Assembly (NCBI GenBank): GCA_963556495.2
Contig: OY747716.1
Location: forward strand, 14,972,040 to 15,036,039
Direction: 5' to 3'
Length of the DNA: 64,000 bases
DNA from: Valencia hispanica
Lineage: Eukaryota; Chordata; Actinopteri; Cyprinodontiformes; Valenciidae
Under the pieces are notes generated by a model. The model searched no databases and was not told where the DNA came from. It saw only the letters and a list, made by a program, of their open reading frames with translations. The position numbers and the translations under genes were made by a program. The first letter of the stretch is position 1; the number at the start of each line of letters is the position of its first letter. This document shows positions 45,424-57,560 of this stretch, piece after piece.

Positions 45424-45610
45424 TGTCTTGTTGTGCTATAGGTTGCACAAATCCCTTTGATAAAACGAACAAAAGTTCTATAGAATTCCATCGAATCACA
45501 CCCCTTTCAAGGCAAAAAAAGACATCTTTGGTTGCAACCTAGCAGAAGAAGTGATTGGAATGTGCAGATGATTAAAAATCCAACGGTCTGCGGCCATCAT
45601 TTCATATCAG
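45424..45610 (+). pseudogene. THAP-domain-like first exon, frameshifted
   Basis: From the ATG at 45424 the frame reads MSCCAIGCTNPFDKTNKSSI then EFHRI, with the CxxxC spacing and N-terminal position of THAP zinc fingers. After a frame change the sequence reads DWNVQMIKNPTVCGHHFISG, giving the conserved W and the CxxH pair. The segment ends at a possible splice donor (CAG then GTAAAC). THAP domains are DNA-binding modules found in P-element-like and other transposases and in host proteins. The frame break means no intact protein is made. Confidence 0.7.
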
Positions 45611-45795
45611 GTAAACCTCCTTGGCTAACAAACAAGCTAAAATCGCTTACAAACAGGGCAAATGCAAGATAAACGCAATTCATAATGGGAACCGGAGCTA
45701 TGTAAAGGGCTGGTGTCACACCGTGCATCTGCTGTGTTGATAACCAAATAATCCCTCTATTGTTCAGAAGAAACGGTTAGCTTTACATTCAGAAA

Positions 45796-46082
45796 ATCCA
45801 TCCATCCATTCTCTATACCCGTCCATCCTCTGCAGGGTTGCAGGGGGGCGGATTCCTATCTCCAGCATTCATTGAGCGAGGGGCGGGGTACACCCTGGAC
45901 AGGTCTCTAGTCCATCGCAGGTCAACACAGAGTCACACAGGACAAACAACCGTGCACGCACACACTCATACCTAAAGGTGAAATTTAGAAAGACCTATTA
46001 ACCTAACCTGGACTGTGGGAGGAAGCCGGAGTACCCAGAGGGAACTCACACATGCACAGGGAGAACATGTAAACTTCATTAA
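45796..46082 (-). mobile_element. tRNA-derived SINE inserted in the hAT-type element
   Basis: The plus strand begins CCATCCATCCATTCTCTATA, then GGGGCGGGGTACACCCTGGA, CTAGTCCATCGCAGGTCAAC, ACTGTGGGAGGAAGCCGGAG and CACAGGGAGAACATGTAAAC. This is the complement of the SINE family at 39139. The tRNA-like head is truncated. Confidence 0.85.
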
Positions 46083-47132
46083 GAAAATGTTAACCAGTTA
46101 GTTTGCCTCATCAACTGGCTAAAAGATAAATAGGTTAAAAGGGCCAAGTGCAAATGTGATAGTGGAATTCCAAAGTATTGTTTTCTGTATCTCCGTTAAA
46201 GAAAGAGCAATGGCATCCGGTTTCATGCTTTATTTATACCAAAAATCGTCCTATTAAGACTGTTGATTAATTGTGATTAATTCACAGCTACTATGTGATT
46301 ACATGGATTAAAAAATGTTATCGTTGCACGGCTCTAATTTAAACATTTACATATAAGTTTTTGGACTAATGCTGTAGTCACTTTAGCTTTTGTCTAATTT
46401 AAGTCAACTAATTCCTGCTTCATCTTAGATTTACATTTTTTCTCTAAATGTAGTCGAGTAAAGCATAAAGTCATGTTGGAAGACATATTTGATTAAAATT
46501 GTAAATAAAATTTCAAACATCACATTTTTAAATCTTATTTAATAATTAACAAAAATGTAATTTCCATCATTCCTCAAGTTGTCAAATTTCTAATCTATAA
46601 AGGTAATTAATACATTTGGATCAAACATCTTTGTCAATAAAATTACTGCTAGTTACAGTTCTGCAGCTCTGTTGTCCACACAGCATAATATCGCCACCAC
46701 CATGTGTAAGATGCTATTTCCTTGCCATCCATGGCGACTTGCATGTCAACCAAACTGTTAAGTTTTTTCCTCATCTGATCAGAAAACCTTCCGCTACATG
46801 TTTGCTTAATTTTTTCTGTAAAATAAAGATTTTTTTTTACTCTGTGATTTCATCAGCCCTGTTTCTCATGTGCTGACATAGAACATTGGAACAGGCTCCA
46901 CATATTGTTGTGTAATCCCTGATTCTGGATCTGTCAGCGGATTACAGGCAAATGTTTGTTTGATTGCCATAAACACGGTCAAGACTTCACATCTTTCAGA
47001 ACAATCCCTTTTAGAGATTAACAAAGATTCCCTTCCCACCAGTTCTTTTTCTCTCTCTGTTTCATGCTGTCTATGCTTCCTGCATGAGTCCTTGTTTATC
47101 AGGAAGGATAAACGTGGAATGTGTTTCTTCTT

Positions 47133-47177
47133 TGTGTGTGTGTGTGTGTGTGCGTGTGTGGGTGTGTGTGTGTGTGC
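47133..47177. repeat. interrupted (TG)n microsatellite
   Basis: About 20 TG units with CG and GG interruptions. Confidence 0.92.
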
Positions 47178-47334
47178 TGAGTCGGCATCAGAAGTGAGAT
47201 TGTGGAGCTTTTGTCTGAGTTAATTACAAACAACAACATCAAACAACAGCACAGAAACTGTCTCCCTGGACAGTTTTAACTGGCTGGACAGCTTGTCACC
47301 GCTGCAACACCACATCCCACTGCCAAGATAAGAA

Positions 47335-47335
<1 letters not shown>

Positions 47336-47389
<54 letters not shown>
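47336..47389. repeat. (TG)n microsatellite
   Basis: About 26 uninterrupted TG units. The CVCV open frame across it is an artefact. Confidence 0.97.
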
Positions 47390-47654
47390 TGTGTTTGTTT
47401 GTCTGTCAGATGGGTGGCAAAAGAGTCTGTCTGTTTGTCTGTGTTCGCCTGATGTGAAGTCTTGTCTTTTGCCATGGAGGGTGTCCTACGTCAGTTTTAC
47501 TGGTAAACAGATAAGAAAACTGTTTTTTTTTAGCTGCACACAAACAAGCATAGAAGTAAGAGATGTTCCATTGTATTTCATGTTATCATCTGGATTTTAG
47601 GTTCTAAATCAATATTGAAAGCCATAAATAACTCTTGCATTGTTCAACCTACTT

Positions 47655-48461
47655 CCAAAACATGCAAACCTAGCAGGACATAGCCATCCATCCAAACTGG
47701 TGACCTGTCTAAGGGGAACATTTTTCTGAGATACATCAAAGGGGCCCTGGGTATCACTGGAGGAGCTGCAGAGATGCAGAGCACAACATCCCAACCGTGA
47801 AAAATAGTGGTGGGAGCATCATGCAGTGCAAACGTTTTTTTGTTTTTTTTTCAGCAGAAATAGGGAAACGGGTTGTAGATGTAGAGAGCTCAGTATAGGG
47901 GAATACTGGAAGAAAACATATGAAGACTCAACAAAAGACTTATGATTGGGGTTACATTTCCAGCAGGAGAATAAACCTCAACATACAGCCAAGTAACAGC
48001 TGAACCCTTTAGATCAAAGAACAGGAATGTATTAGAATAACCAAATTAAAGTCCAGACCTAAATCTGAGAACCTCAGGCAAGACTTTAAAAAATGTTGTC
48101 CATTGACTCATGCTCTTGCACAACTAAAGCTATTTTGCAAAGATAGGCAAAGAAGGTACAGTGTCTGGGTATGAAAAGTTGGTAGAGATCCAAGAGATTT
48201 CCTGCTGTAACTGCAGCAAAAGTTGGATCAACACAGCACCTGGCTCAGCGGCGCTGAACGTGGATGCACATCACACTTATCAGAATACTTTTTTAAAGCT
48301 TAAAAAAACAAGTTTTAGTTCGTCTTCTTATCTTACAGTTACGCTCTACTTTGAGTTGGTCTAACACATAAAATCCCAATAAAATCCCTTGAATTGTGTA
48401 ACTGTGATGTGACAAAATAAGACAAAGGTTAGATGAAATGACTAGATTTGCAAGGTGCTGG
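47655..48461 (+). mobile_element. Tc1-like transposon, internally deleted
   Basis: Plus-strand landmarks in order: AGCAGGACATAGCCATCCAT, GGAGGAGCTGCAGAGATGCA, AGTGGTGGGAGCATCATGCA, TTCCAGCAGGAGAATAAACC, AAAGTCCAGACCTAAATCTG and GCTATTTTGCAAAGATAGGC, ending in the terminal repeat ATTTGCAAGGTGCTG. These are the helix-turn-helix, central and C-terminal regions of a DD34E transposase. A large segment between the first two landmarks and the third is missing, and frames are broken. Confidence 0.82.
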
Positions 48462-49130
48462 ACCTTAGTTTTCTCAGCCACAGCATGAGTCCAGTCTAAG
48501 TAAGGCTAAATGGACATTGTTATAAACTGAGATAATCAATAGAGATAAATGGAACATACCCAGATACTGTCTGCCACCTTCAAATGTTTATTTACTACTA
48601 TTTGACATTTTGAATTCAACTCGAACATGAGTAGGTATGTATGTGATCAGGCTTCTTTCAGATCTCTTGATCCCCTGTTTTCAAATATCAAATATCAAAT
48701 GACCGTAGATAATGTACACGCTGGAGTCTTGTAGCAGAAGCATCTGCAGAAGTGTTTTCACAATACAAAGTCGTTTCACTGACTTGGTGCCTCCTTTCAT
48801 CTTGCACAAAAATGAATTTTTTACGTTTCGTTTGATCTGGGCCGGTTTGAAGTACTTCTGAGTTTGTGTCCCGAGGCAGGCAGTGGTCAGTCCAAGCAAG
48901 CAGCGGTCAGTCTAGAAAGGGGAAAAGGGAAGGGAAGGAGTGATGGGCCAGCCTATTTACAGCTGCCGAAGACACGACAGGAGATGTTTTTCATCTTATA
49001 CTGAAAGCAACTAAAACTCAAAGTTCCATTGTTTATTTTTAATCATCATGACCTTACCTAAAAAAAAACTGCATATGAAGGCAACATAGAGTTTTTTTGT
49101 TTAAAAAAGAAGGCTGTGACATTGTAAAAA
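48462..49130. other. intergenic stretch, nothing recognised
   Basis: No repeat family or gene was recognised in about 670 bases. Confidence 0.55.
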
Positions 49131-49287
49131 GTGTCTGTCATGTGTGCGAGTGGTTGTATTGTGATGGACTCGAAGCCTCCCCCAGGCTGCACTATGGTTC
49201 TCGCCCAATGTTTGCCGGAGATATGCAGCACTACCCCGCCAACCTGCAATGGCAAGCGGGTATAGTTGGATGGATGAATGGATGTTT
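49131..49287 (+). mobile_element. SINE 3' fragment
   Basis: TGATGGACTCGAAGCCTCCC, TTCTCGCCCAATGTTTGCCG, GGCAAGCGGGTATAGTTGGA and TGGATGAATGGATG follow the tail half of the SINE family at 39139. The head is missing. Confidence 0.7.
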
Positions 49288-50723
49288 TTCTGTGGAACTA
49301 CAATGAGATCCACTTCAATTGTTGACTCCTTTAGTATGGTCAGAGATAGGTAAACATGTCAGAAATCTCAAAACTTGAATGAACCATATTTGAACCCCAG
49401 GCAGAGGTAGATAATAGGCTAAAATGAAGTTTATACACAGTTCAGGGTAACCAGATGGACAATCCCAGCCTCAACTTACCACTCCTTTACCAGACTCCAG
49501 AAAGGTGTCCTACTAATGTAACAAGTGTTTTGAGTTTGGCTTGGTCTTTTTCACTTGCTCTAATTGAATCAGCAATTAAAAGTCTATACTGTATGATACA
49601 GGTCAGGGTATGGTAATGTATATGCATATTTACCACAACCTGCCTTTCTTTTTTTCTGTTTTGTTACATAAAAATGTCTGTACACACAAATACATGTACA
49701 TACTATTATTTTTTCCTTTTTTCTCCTCTAAAGTTTCTATATATACTGTATGCTAAATAAGGCTGTGAGCATGTGAAACCGGAGTCAAATTACTTGATCT
49801 CAGATCTTTTATCCAGACCAAAACAGCTGAGTTTGATTCTGAACAGTTGATTTAAAAAAAATGTTTCCTGTTCAGGCTAGCATGTCCTATTTCAAGACGT
49901 GTGTAGTGTATAGCTCAGCAGAAAACATGCACAGGAAAAAGACTTTGGACCAATAACTTGTGACGGTGAGTGTGGCAACTGAAAGTACACGGATGAGAGG
50001 GGCCAGAAGGGAAGAAAAAGATCCCACTCACTGCAGCTATTAAACTAAGATTCAGTCAGTTCAGTCTTTATGAACATCAATGGAAGAAAAGAAGGCAGGA
50101 ACACTGCATCATAGCATGAAGAAAACATTGAGTTAAGATTGGACAGTGAATTGCTATTTATGCTCAGAGCAGGAATGTCAGGTAAACAGTTTTAAACAAC
50201 GAACATTGTCATACCCAACTGCCTCTTTCTTATGGGTTTTACATGACATGACAAGTTCTTCAGAATAACTCATACTTCATAGTCCTACATTTTGGATGAT
50301 CTTTGTTTCCTGTGTATGGTATTTCGAGAGTGTTGACAAAATAGAGAAACAGGTATACGGAACCAAAGCAAAACAGTGTCCATGAAACTATAAACCAACT
50401 CAAACAGTGCATTTTGTGAACCCTTCCAAACTACTTTACTCTATTTTTTTTTCTTTAAAAAAACAACATTTATATGTTACTGAATAAATCAAGCCCCCAC
50501 TGCATTAGTTTATTGTGTTACAGTGTTTACTTAAGGAACCTAACTAAACTAAACTAAGATTTAGATAAAGAGATGATTCAAATGTCTTGAAGCAAGGTTC
50601 TGTGAAGTTATTATCAGTAATAGCTCCCTTTACCAGACATATGGCATCGACTGGGATGATGCTTCCAGTAACTGAACATCCACCGTGTCATGTTATCAAC
50701 TTTTTACTTTCTGTAACATAGAA
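49288..50723. other. intergenic stretch, nothing recognised
   Basis: About 1.4 kb of AT-rich sequence with no recognised repeat or coding sequence. Confidence 0.55.
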
Positions 50724-51106
50724 AGTTCTCTTATATCAGATCTTCTGTTCCTTCTGTGTTTCTGCTCTGTCTTCTCAAACCACCAGACGGTCGTGGCAGA
50801 TGGCCGCTCCTACTGAGCCTGGTTCTGTTGGAGGTTTCTTCCTGTTAAAGGGGAGTTTTTCCTCTCCACTGTCGCTACATGCTTGCTCAGTATGAGGGAT
50901 TGCTGAAGGATTGCTGTGGTTGGAAAGTCTGCATCAACGGGGCCCAACCTCATGCCAATGACTGACGCAATCTGCTGGGATTCCTTAAATAGGAAACTTT
51001 TTAACTGATTGGAATGTTTGTATAAATGTATTGAAATGACTTCTTGTTAAGCACCTTGAGATGACATCTGTTGTGAATTGGCGCTATATAAATAAACTGA
51101 ATTGAA
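50724..51106 (+). mobile_element. LINE-like interspersed repeat, 3' segment (plus copy)
   Basis: Same family as 33707-34105 in the opposite orientation. Landmarks are GGTCGTGGCAGATGGCCGCT, GTTTCTTCCTGTTAAAGGGG, CACTGTCGCTACATGCTTGC, GCAATCTGCTGGGATTCCTT and GGCGCTATATAAATAAACTG, ending in a GAATTGAAT tail. Confidence 0.8.
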
Positions 51107-51386
51107 TATGCTGTATTGGGCTAGTAAGGGAGCCTAAACCATCCTAATACCAGCTCACTATGAGGCTTTTTCTTTTTCTAATTCAGCAAGCCTACAATGA
51201 TACTGCATCTTTCAACTTCTGGTAGGGAAACTATTGCTGATTACTTCACAAAAGACCTAAAAAAATCTAATCTTTCCCTGTAATTAAAGTGTCCATCCTC
51301 CAGCATTTTGAGAGGTGGACTCTTTCAGGTAGGATGCATCCTCTGCTTGGTGCCCTTTTCCTTGCATACCTTCAAGCCTATATCTC

Positions 51387-52032
51387 TAAAGCCCCTTTCA
51401 AACAGGCCATGAAAACGGTAATTTTCCGGACTTCGTCTGTTTTGCTTTTGTGTCTGAAAGCAGTCTTCCGGACCCTTTACCGGTAATTGTACGGATGGAG
51501 TAACAAGAGCGGACTTTTCGCGGTATGGTGTTTGCATTCAGACAGTCAGGTAATGTTCCACGAAAGCTGGAGGGGTGTGGGGCGGTGGGGGAAAGGGGAG
51601 AGGGGCAGGAAACGCTGTGAGCGCACACGTTGATGACGTATAAATGTCCCTATTTTCCTTTCAGCTTCTTCATCGATGTCTCTTAAGCGTTTCCATGTGC
51701 GCAAAATTGGACACATCACAAAGACAAGCCCTGTGAGTAGATCTGCTGTTTCGTCGACCATCTTTGCAATAATCCATTTGTTTGGGGAAATGACGTACGC
51801 CCGCCGCACTAAGTTTACGTAATATCCACATACAACCCCCCACTCCCCCGCACCCCCCACCCCCCATCCCACAGACATTCATCAGGATCCTCCGGTACAT
51901 TTCTAGCTGTGTGAAAGCAGCCGAAAGGCAATGTTCCGGACAAAAGGGGTGTGTTTGAAAACACAACTCCGATTAAAGACCGGATGGAATTGTTCGCAAA
52001 TATTCCAGAACTTCTGTCTGAAAACGGCTTTA
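51387..52032. mobile_element. possible non-autonomous DNA transposon
   Basis: The left end TAAAGCCCCTTTCAAACAGG and the right end read inwards TAAAGCCGTTTTCAGACAGA are similar inverted sequences. Inner blocks on both sides repeat TTCCGGAC-type and GTGTCTGAAAGC / GTGTGAAAGC motifs. No clean target duplication is seen, so the class is open. Confidence 0.45.
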
Positions 52033-53090
52033 TATACTTGGATTAGACTTTTTTTGACTCGTCCCCCCAGGTTTAACAATAGAAAAGTCCTAAATTGCCC
52101 CTCAGCTGTACCCTGGCAATTGGTGGTGTGGCCCATAGAGTGTTGTGATGAAACCTTGCTTGAGCTCTGTGGCGTTTTGTTATCATTTCTTTCTCCAAAA
52201 CTAGCAAGTGAGAAGCTTAGACTTGGAATCTGAAGCTTGTAGATGTGCCTGTAAAGGGTTTGGCTCCTTATGCTCCAAGGCAGGATTTGTCACCTATTAA
52301 GGGGCTGACCAATCAGAGTTCTGTGGCCCTCCAACATGTGTGTGAAAGAAACTGAGGGAGAATTTGGTGTTCTATACAGGATTTTGTTTTTATGCACACT
52401 AATCCTTGAATCTGCAGTAAAGGTCTGTCTGGTATTCAAGAGGGAACTATTAAAAAACTAATCAAACAATACTCTGAGGGACAACGTCAAGAAGTTATTT
52501 GAGACCTTTAACAAAATCCCAGTCTGTATGTGTGGACAGTTTGTGTGCTCAAGATAAACAGCTATCGGTTGGGTAATAATATTCTTCACACACCATTGTT
52601 GGAAATGTCTTATCGTCTTCAGGTAGAATCATATCTTGGGCTGCTTTTATTAAAAATCACAATTTCAATATCTTATTTTCTAGTGGAGTCACGTCTGGGG
52701 ACCAGTGAATGATACAATAAGTCGGTATCTTATTCAATTGAAATGCCATGGAGCAATAACCATTTGCTACAGCAAACAGCTTGCAAATAAAGCTTGTCAC
52801 CCTGAGCGGTAATAAAAAGGCTCATTTGAGAGAGGTGATATTAGAGCTGTGTGGAATCAAATAGATAGAATCTGAAGTGCTCGATTTCTCTCACAGTTTT
52901 GAATAGAGGGCCGTGAAGACTTTTTGGGCCCCAAGAAATATTCACATTTTTAAGGAAAAGCTGAGGGACTCAAGCAACATGGTATGACGCTATTAGATCT
53001 CAGTTTAAAAGTTACACTTGGACTTTACCTAAGACCTGTTCTCACCAGTACAAACTGATATATTTTAGCTAAATGCATGAGTGTCTTTTC
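52033..53090. other. intergenic stretch, nothing recognised
   Basis: About 1 kb without recognised features. Confidence 0.55.
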
Positions 53091-53098
53091 ATCTAGGT

Positions 53099-53276
53099 CA
53101 GGGCTCTGCAACTCCAGTCCTCCAACTTTCTTTGGCTGAATTACCACCCCAGTATGCAGTCAAGTTCTGCAGAGTCCTGCTAATGATCTGATTGTTTGAT
53201 TCAGGTTTGTTGGATCAGAGACGGATCTAAAAGTTGCAGCACAGCAGCCCTGGAGGACTGGAATTGCAGACCCCTG
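53099..53276. mobile_element. hAT-type MITE, complete, with 8-bp duplication
   Basis: The 178-bp element starts CAGGGCTCTGCAACTCCAGT and ends with the reverse complement of CAGGGGTCTGCAATTCCAGT. The direct repeat ATCTAGGT lies on both sides (53091-53098 and 53277-53284). Subterminal CCTCC/GGAGG extends the inverted repeat. Diverged relatives lie at 6889-7047 and 36655-36765. Confidence 0.93.
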
Positions 53277-53284
53277 ATCTAGGT

Positions 53285-54589
53285 GACCATGGACACAACG
53301 GTATCTCAGCAGAAATGTATCATCTATACTTTCAAAAGATGCCCTTTTCTAGGGCAACAATTACTACACAATATTTATTTGACTGAGACTGCAAGCTGTA
53401 TCAATTCACCCAATCCACTATTCAGATGATCGTCAGTCTGCTTGGATCATCTCCAAACATCAATGAGACCTTAAATGTACAGAAACATACCTTCTTAAAT
53501 ACCTGTGCACAAACGCCAGAGTGACACAAATGTTAACTTCACTCTAGGCCGACATAGAGCTATGGGGTCAACACACGATCTGCTGAACGGGAACGTGAAC
53601 AAAAAAACTGATTGTGAACTCGAAAAATAAACATTGTAAATGAAAGGAAAAAATGGTAATTTCTAATAAATATTGAACATTTTAATTTAAAAACAACAAC
53701 TATAAACCTAAAACTGTAACCAAAGACAAAAACAGTCCCAAAACAAAAATCACAATTAAAACTATAGATTTTTAAAACTATACATTTGTATAAAACATGC
53801 AACCTAAGCTTTATTCATGTAATAATTTTTTTAAGTTTATTTCTTTCATTGGCTTATGCAGTTGCAAGTAATGTTTTCGTTCAGAAGCGCTTCCTGGGGT
53901 TGCTTGATTTCTGGCGGAAATGACGTCAACCTAACCTCTGAGCCCGAGACGCGCCTCTAAAACCAAAACGCAACTTGTAACTGCATAAATGATACATGAT
54001 CACAAAACTAAACCTCCTGCAGATGAACGTCCAATCACCATCCCAGCATTTGTTTAGCTACATCTGCTGAGGCAGGGTCGTATTACTCTCCGGCGCCAAC
54101 AACAGAAGCGTTACTTGGGCGGAAAAGACATCGACCCAGCTTCTGTCAATCGTGTCCTAATTAGCCAATGATCTCTAAGCCCGCCCACATGTAAAATCAA
54201 GTTCAATTCTGAAAAATAAAAGGCTGAATTGAAAGTGAAAGCTGAGAACTGACAGAATGGGAAGAAAAAAAAAAACTTTAAAACTATTAAATGATCTGAA
54301 AATACAAAACAGCAGTTTTACCAAATAAACAAAGAAAAAATGATTAGACGACTACAGCTTAGTGAACAAGTTTTATATAAATATATATATATTATTCTGA
54401 TTTCAGACTTACAAAACACACATTTTTGTCTAAAAAAAAGACAAAAAAGTAAATTCGAGTTCTATGATGCTTTTTTTTCCTCAATAAAATACGTTTTTCA
54501 CATTCTCATCTTTTAGGTACTGCATCAAGTCCTGTTTGCTTCTAACAGCCTTTCATCTGTCAGGTTATAACGCTGCAGGGCATCAAATC
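53285..54589. other. intergenic stretch with a short inverted-repeat element
   Basis: Apart from the element at 53854-53990 this is mainly AT-rich sequence. A GC-richer segment at about 54000-54200 may belong to a decayed Harbinger-type element, together with the transposase remnant that follows. Confidence 0.4.
53854..53990. repeat. short inverted-repeat element (MITE-like)
   Basis: The left end TTATGCAGTTGCAAGTAATG and the right end read inwards TTATGCAGTTACAAGTTGCG form imperfect terminal inverted repeats of about 24 bases around a CG-rich core. No target duplication is clear. Confidence 0.5.
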
Positions 54590-54760
54590 AAACCTGACTG
54601 TCCAGCGCCATGTTGTGCAAAATTGCACCGGCTAAAATGATGTCATACACCTCCAGAGCTGGTACTAGACTCGATCCATTGATCCAAGGCAGATCTGTTT
54701 CTTTTCCAGTTTCCATGAAATAATGCTCCACCGTGGCATGTCTGTTAATGAGTGAGTCCC
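54590..54760 (-). pseudogene. Harbinger-type transposase remnant (C-terminal)
   Basis: The minus strand reads LINRHATVEHYFMETGKET, then PALEVYDIILAGAILHNMAL. The second part matches the C-terminal CDIILACAxLHNxA motif of Harbinger/HARBI1-type DDE nucleases. Only this tail is recognisable. Confidence 0.5.
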
Positions 54761-57149
54761 CAGTTTAATATTTCTATTTCTGTATTTTGTGTCCTCTTAA
54801 ATTAGTTACTCTTAGTATTTAATCTCCGTGCACATTTAGTTAAACAGACATTATGGAATTTTTATGCAATAAACAAAAGTTATTCTAATATAACAAATAA
54901 TGGAAGTTGTCCAACAAATCTTCTTGTACAGCTTCATATCCACACTTACATAACCTAGTGTTCATCGGAGACCTGGCAAACATCTCTACACTGGTAAATC
55001 CTGAAACTAAATTCAACATACATCCTTTTTTCTGCTGTACTTATGTTTGATAAATGAGAGCGACTGAATGCAAATACAGGGTATGAATGCCTTTTGTCCC
55101 CATTCCCATGTGTCTTACATAAATCTTTACTTGATTATAATCCGGAGCTAGAAACACACTGCCCTTGCTCCCCTGAAAAAAAAAATGACATAGGTGTCTT
55201 TTTATTTCACCTTCAATTAGCGTATGCAACAGTCATTGCACAGCTGTACCACTATGAATGAGGCAGTCGATGGTTGCGCAGGTTAAACATGCTATTATCA
55301 TGTCAAGTGTTAACCTTTAACCTGCCGCTGCTTTGAAGTTTCTGCATGCACGGCGGCAGACAAGGTCACACAAGCTTTACTATCCCGTTCCCATGCCTGC
55401 AGGGTTCAGACTCTGCTTTCTGCTGGAGATAACCTCAGCAAACAACAGAGATCCCAGAACCCGTGGGGCCATTTGAGTCACAGATTATCTGTGTTTACAG
55501 AGGTCACCGTCATCACTGTGTCCACCAGGTTTATCTGTTACCTGGCCGTTCTCTGGTCTAACAGGCCCCTGTGTGAAGAGTTCAGATCAGAGCTGTCAGA
55601 GAAACTGTAGATGGTAAACAAGCTCGAACTCATCTAACTCCACCCTGTGAGATAGCTAGCTGAAAAAGTAAGTATGTATCTGTGATGGAGGCCCCTCTCA
55701 GGCCCCAGGATGCAATTAGACACCCTCATTGCACCTAGTAAAACATTTTAGAGAGGTCACGACTCTAGGGGGTCTATTAAATCTTTTGATTAGCCAGCCA
55801 GAGTTTGTGGCTGAGCTTTGCCTTCATCATCCCAAGATACGTGCCTTGTAGCAGAACATGTATTTGAAATGTAAAGACACACACAGACTGTGATTGGAAT
55901 TCAGTTTCCTTGGTGAAAAATTAAAGCTACATAAAAAACATGACTGGTGTCTTATGAAACCTTGACTTGTCAACGCTGGAGCTTTTAACCAGCCCTGTTT
56001 GTGCAAGTGTGGGTTTCCTCCTATGGTTGCTGTAGAAATGTCATTTTGCCTGTAATGGAAAATTTCAGCACATAAAAGAACTCTCCCACATAAATATGCG
56101 CAACTAGTTGCTACATTGCCTTACCATCTGGATTAAAAAAATTCACTGTCTTGGTTTTCAGGCCTGCTTGCTATCACCCTCACTCATATAAACACACGCA
56201 CACTCACAAACACACACGTCAGGTGACATCCCTTATCAATCAAGCCCGTTGCAAACAAAGAAGGGACCACAGGGCGATTGCAATCATCCTTGTATGCCTC
56301 TTTTATCTCGAGGAGAACGAAGACAGGATGATCACCTGCCTCAACTAAACAGAGTTAGTAGCGCAGTTTGTCATGCACTGTCCTGTGACATATGCTAATA
56401 GGCTAAAAGAGACACGCGAGCCTACAAACTCAAGTGCAACCTGAGGGGATCACTGAAAGTGGGTGAGGTAAACAAAGCACACTCATGTAAACCGGGTGTA
56501 AACAGTAGGGGGGAGGAAGTGAAAATTAAAAGGGCACGATTCTGTAGGCAGCTGTGTGACTTGGTTGTTTTCAAGTTGTGTGGCCATCAGTGAGTGATGT
56601 GGGTGATTTTTTGTTTAGGATTTACTTTAGTAAGAAAAAGACAGCACATGAGCTCTTTGACCAAAAATTGCAATTCCACAGCTGGCGAGGAGCATATGCA
56701 TCATAAATGGCATTGTGGGATGAAAGGATTTGGGAGCTGTTTAACAGAACAAATGTATTAAAAACAAGGAAAAAAATGTGCAGATTATCGAATTGTGGAG
56801 TTTGTCATACAAATGTTTTTCTCCTTTTGATAACCAACCTTCAGAAATATTGAGAATCACATTATTTGCGCTTTTTCCCTGACTAGCATCTCCTTCTGAG
56901 CAGAATCCGTTGTTCTGTTGAGCTTTTCAACTTTTTGCCCTACAACCAATCAGATTACGGGCTGAAAATAAAAGTTAGAACCTCAGGGCTAAACCTGGAC
57001 AGCACAACCAAAAGTTACTATCAGAAACTCCGGGTGAAGCACGGACCCAAACGCAGACGTAGGTAAGATGATATGATTACTTATTGAAGAAATGATGATG
57101 GCAGGACTCAGTACTCTTTTATGAAAACACTTCAGCAATGGTGAAATTC
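54761..57149. other. intergenic stretch, largely unassigned
   Basis: No transposon family or gene was recognised in about 2.4 kb. About 55300-55600 has balanced composition with no repeats and could be regulatory. A short CA-rich patch lies at 56180-56220. Confidence 0.45.
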
Positions 57150-57560
57150 ATTTTACTTTAAAGGGGTTCTAGAACAACATTTTTTGACATGTAGGAACTG
57201 TTCTTTTAGCCTCCATGTAGCATTTGCAACTTTGTTGGGACTGAAAATGGCCCAGGAGCCTTGATAAATGGCCAAATACAGCCATACGTTGGACAGACTG
57301 TTTTTTCCACTCAGGCAGGACATGAATTTTAAATGAGAGGCGCGCTGATTGGCCGGTTAGCATTGATGGGTCTATGAAGCTGCCTGAACTCAGAAACCCC
57401 TGAAGCTAGAAACTCTGTATCCGGATAACACAGAATAGGCAAGCTATGGATCTATCTGGCATTCAACTGTACACGTTTGAACTGGAATCAGAAGAAGGTT
57501 CCAATGTTGAGGTACAACAACCAGTTCACAAGTGATTGGAAATGAATGTGTCAGAGGGGT
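57150..57560 (+). mobile_element. possible DNA-transposon-derived sequence with short ORF
   Basis: TTTACTTTAAAGGGGTTCTA resembles the start of a fish repeat family. At about 57446 an ATG opens MDLSGIQLYTFELESEEGSN followed by VEVQQPVHK and a stop. I recall this acidic N-terminus pattern from repeated sequences in fish genomes but cannot name the family. Confidence 0.35.

Larger units (their letters stand above)
45125..46336 (+). mobile_element. hAT-type element with perfect 8-bp duplication and THAP-like sequence
   Basis: The left end TAAGGCTGTCAAAATGTACG and right end, read inwards, TAGAGCCGTGCAACGATAAC are related terminal sequences. The perfect direct repeat ATTTAAAC flanks both sides (45117-45124 and 46337-46344). 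Inside lie, in order, a hAT dimerisation-type motif, a THAP-like zinc-finger segment and a minus-strand SINE. About 1.2 kb with a disordered coding layout implies a deletion or rearrangement derivative that depends on another element's transposase. Confidence 0.85.
46345..47654. other. intergenic stretch with microsatellites and a weak Tc1-like fragment
   Basis: About 46640-46815 (AGCATAATATCGCCACCACC, CTCATCTGATCAGAAAACCT, CTACATGTTTGCT) resembles the complementary strand of a Tc1-like gene, with low confidence. TG microsatellites lie at 47133-47177 and 47336-47389. Otherwise nothing was recognised. Confidence 0.45.
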
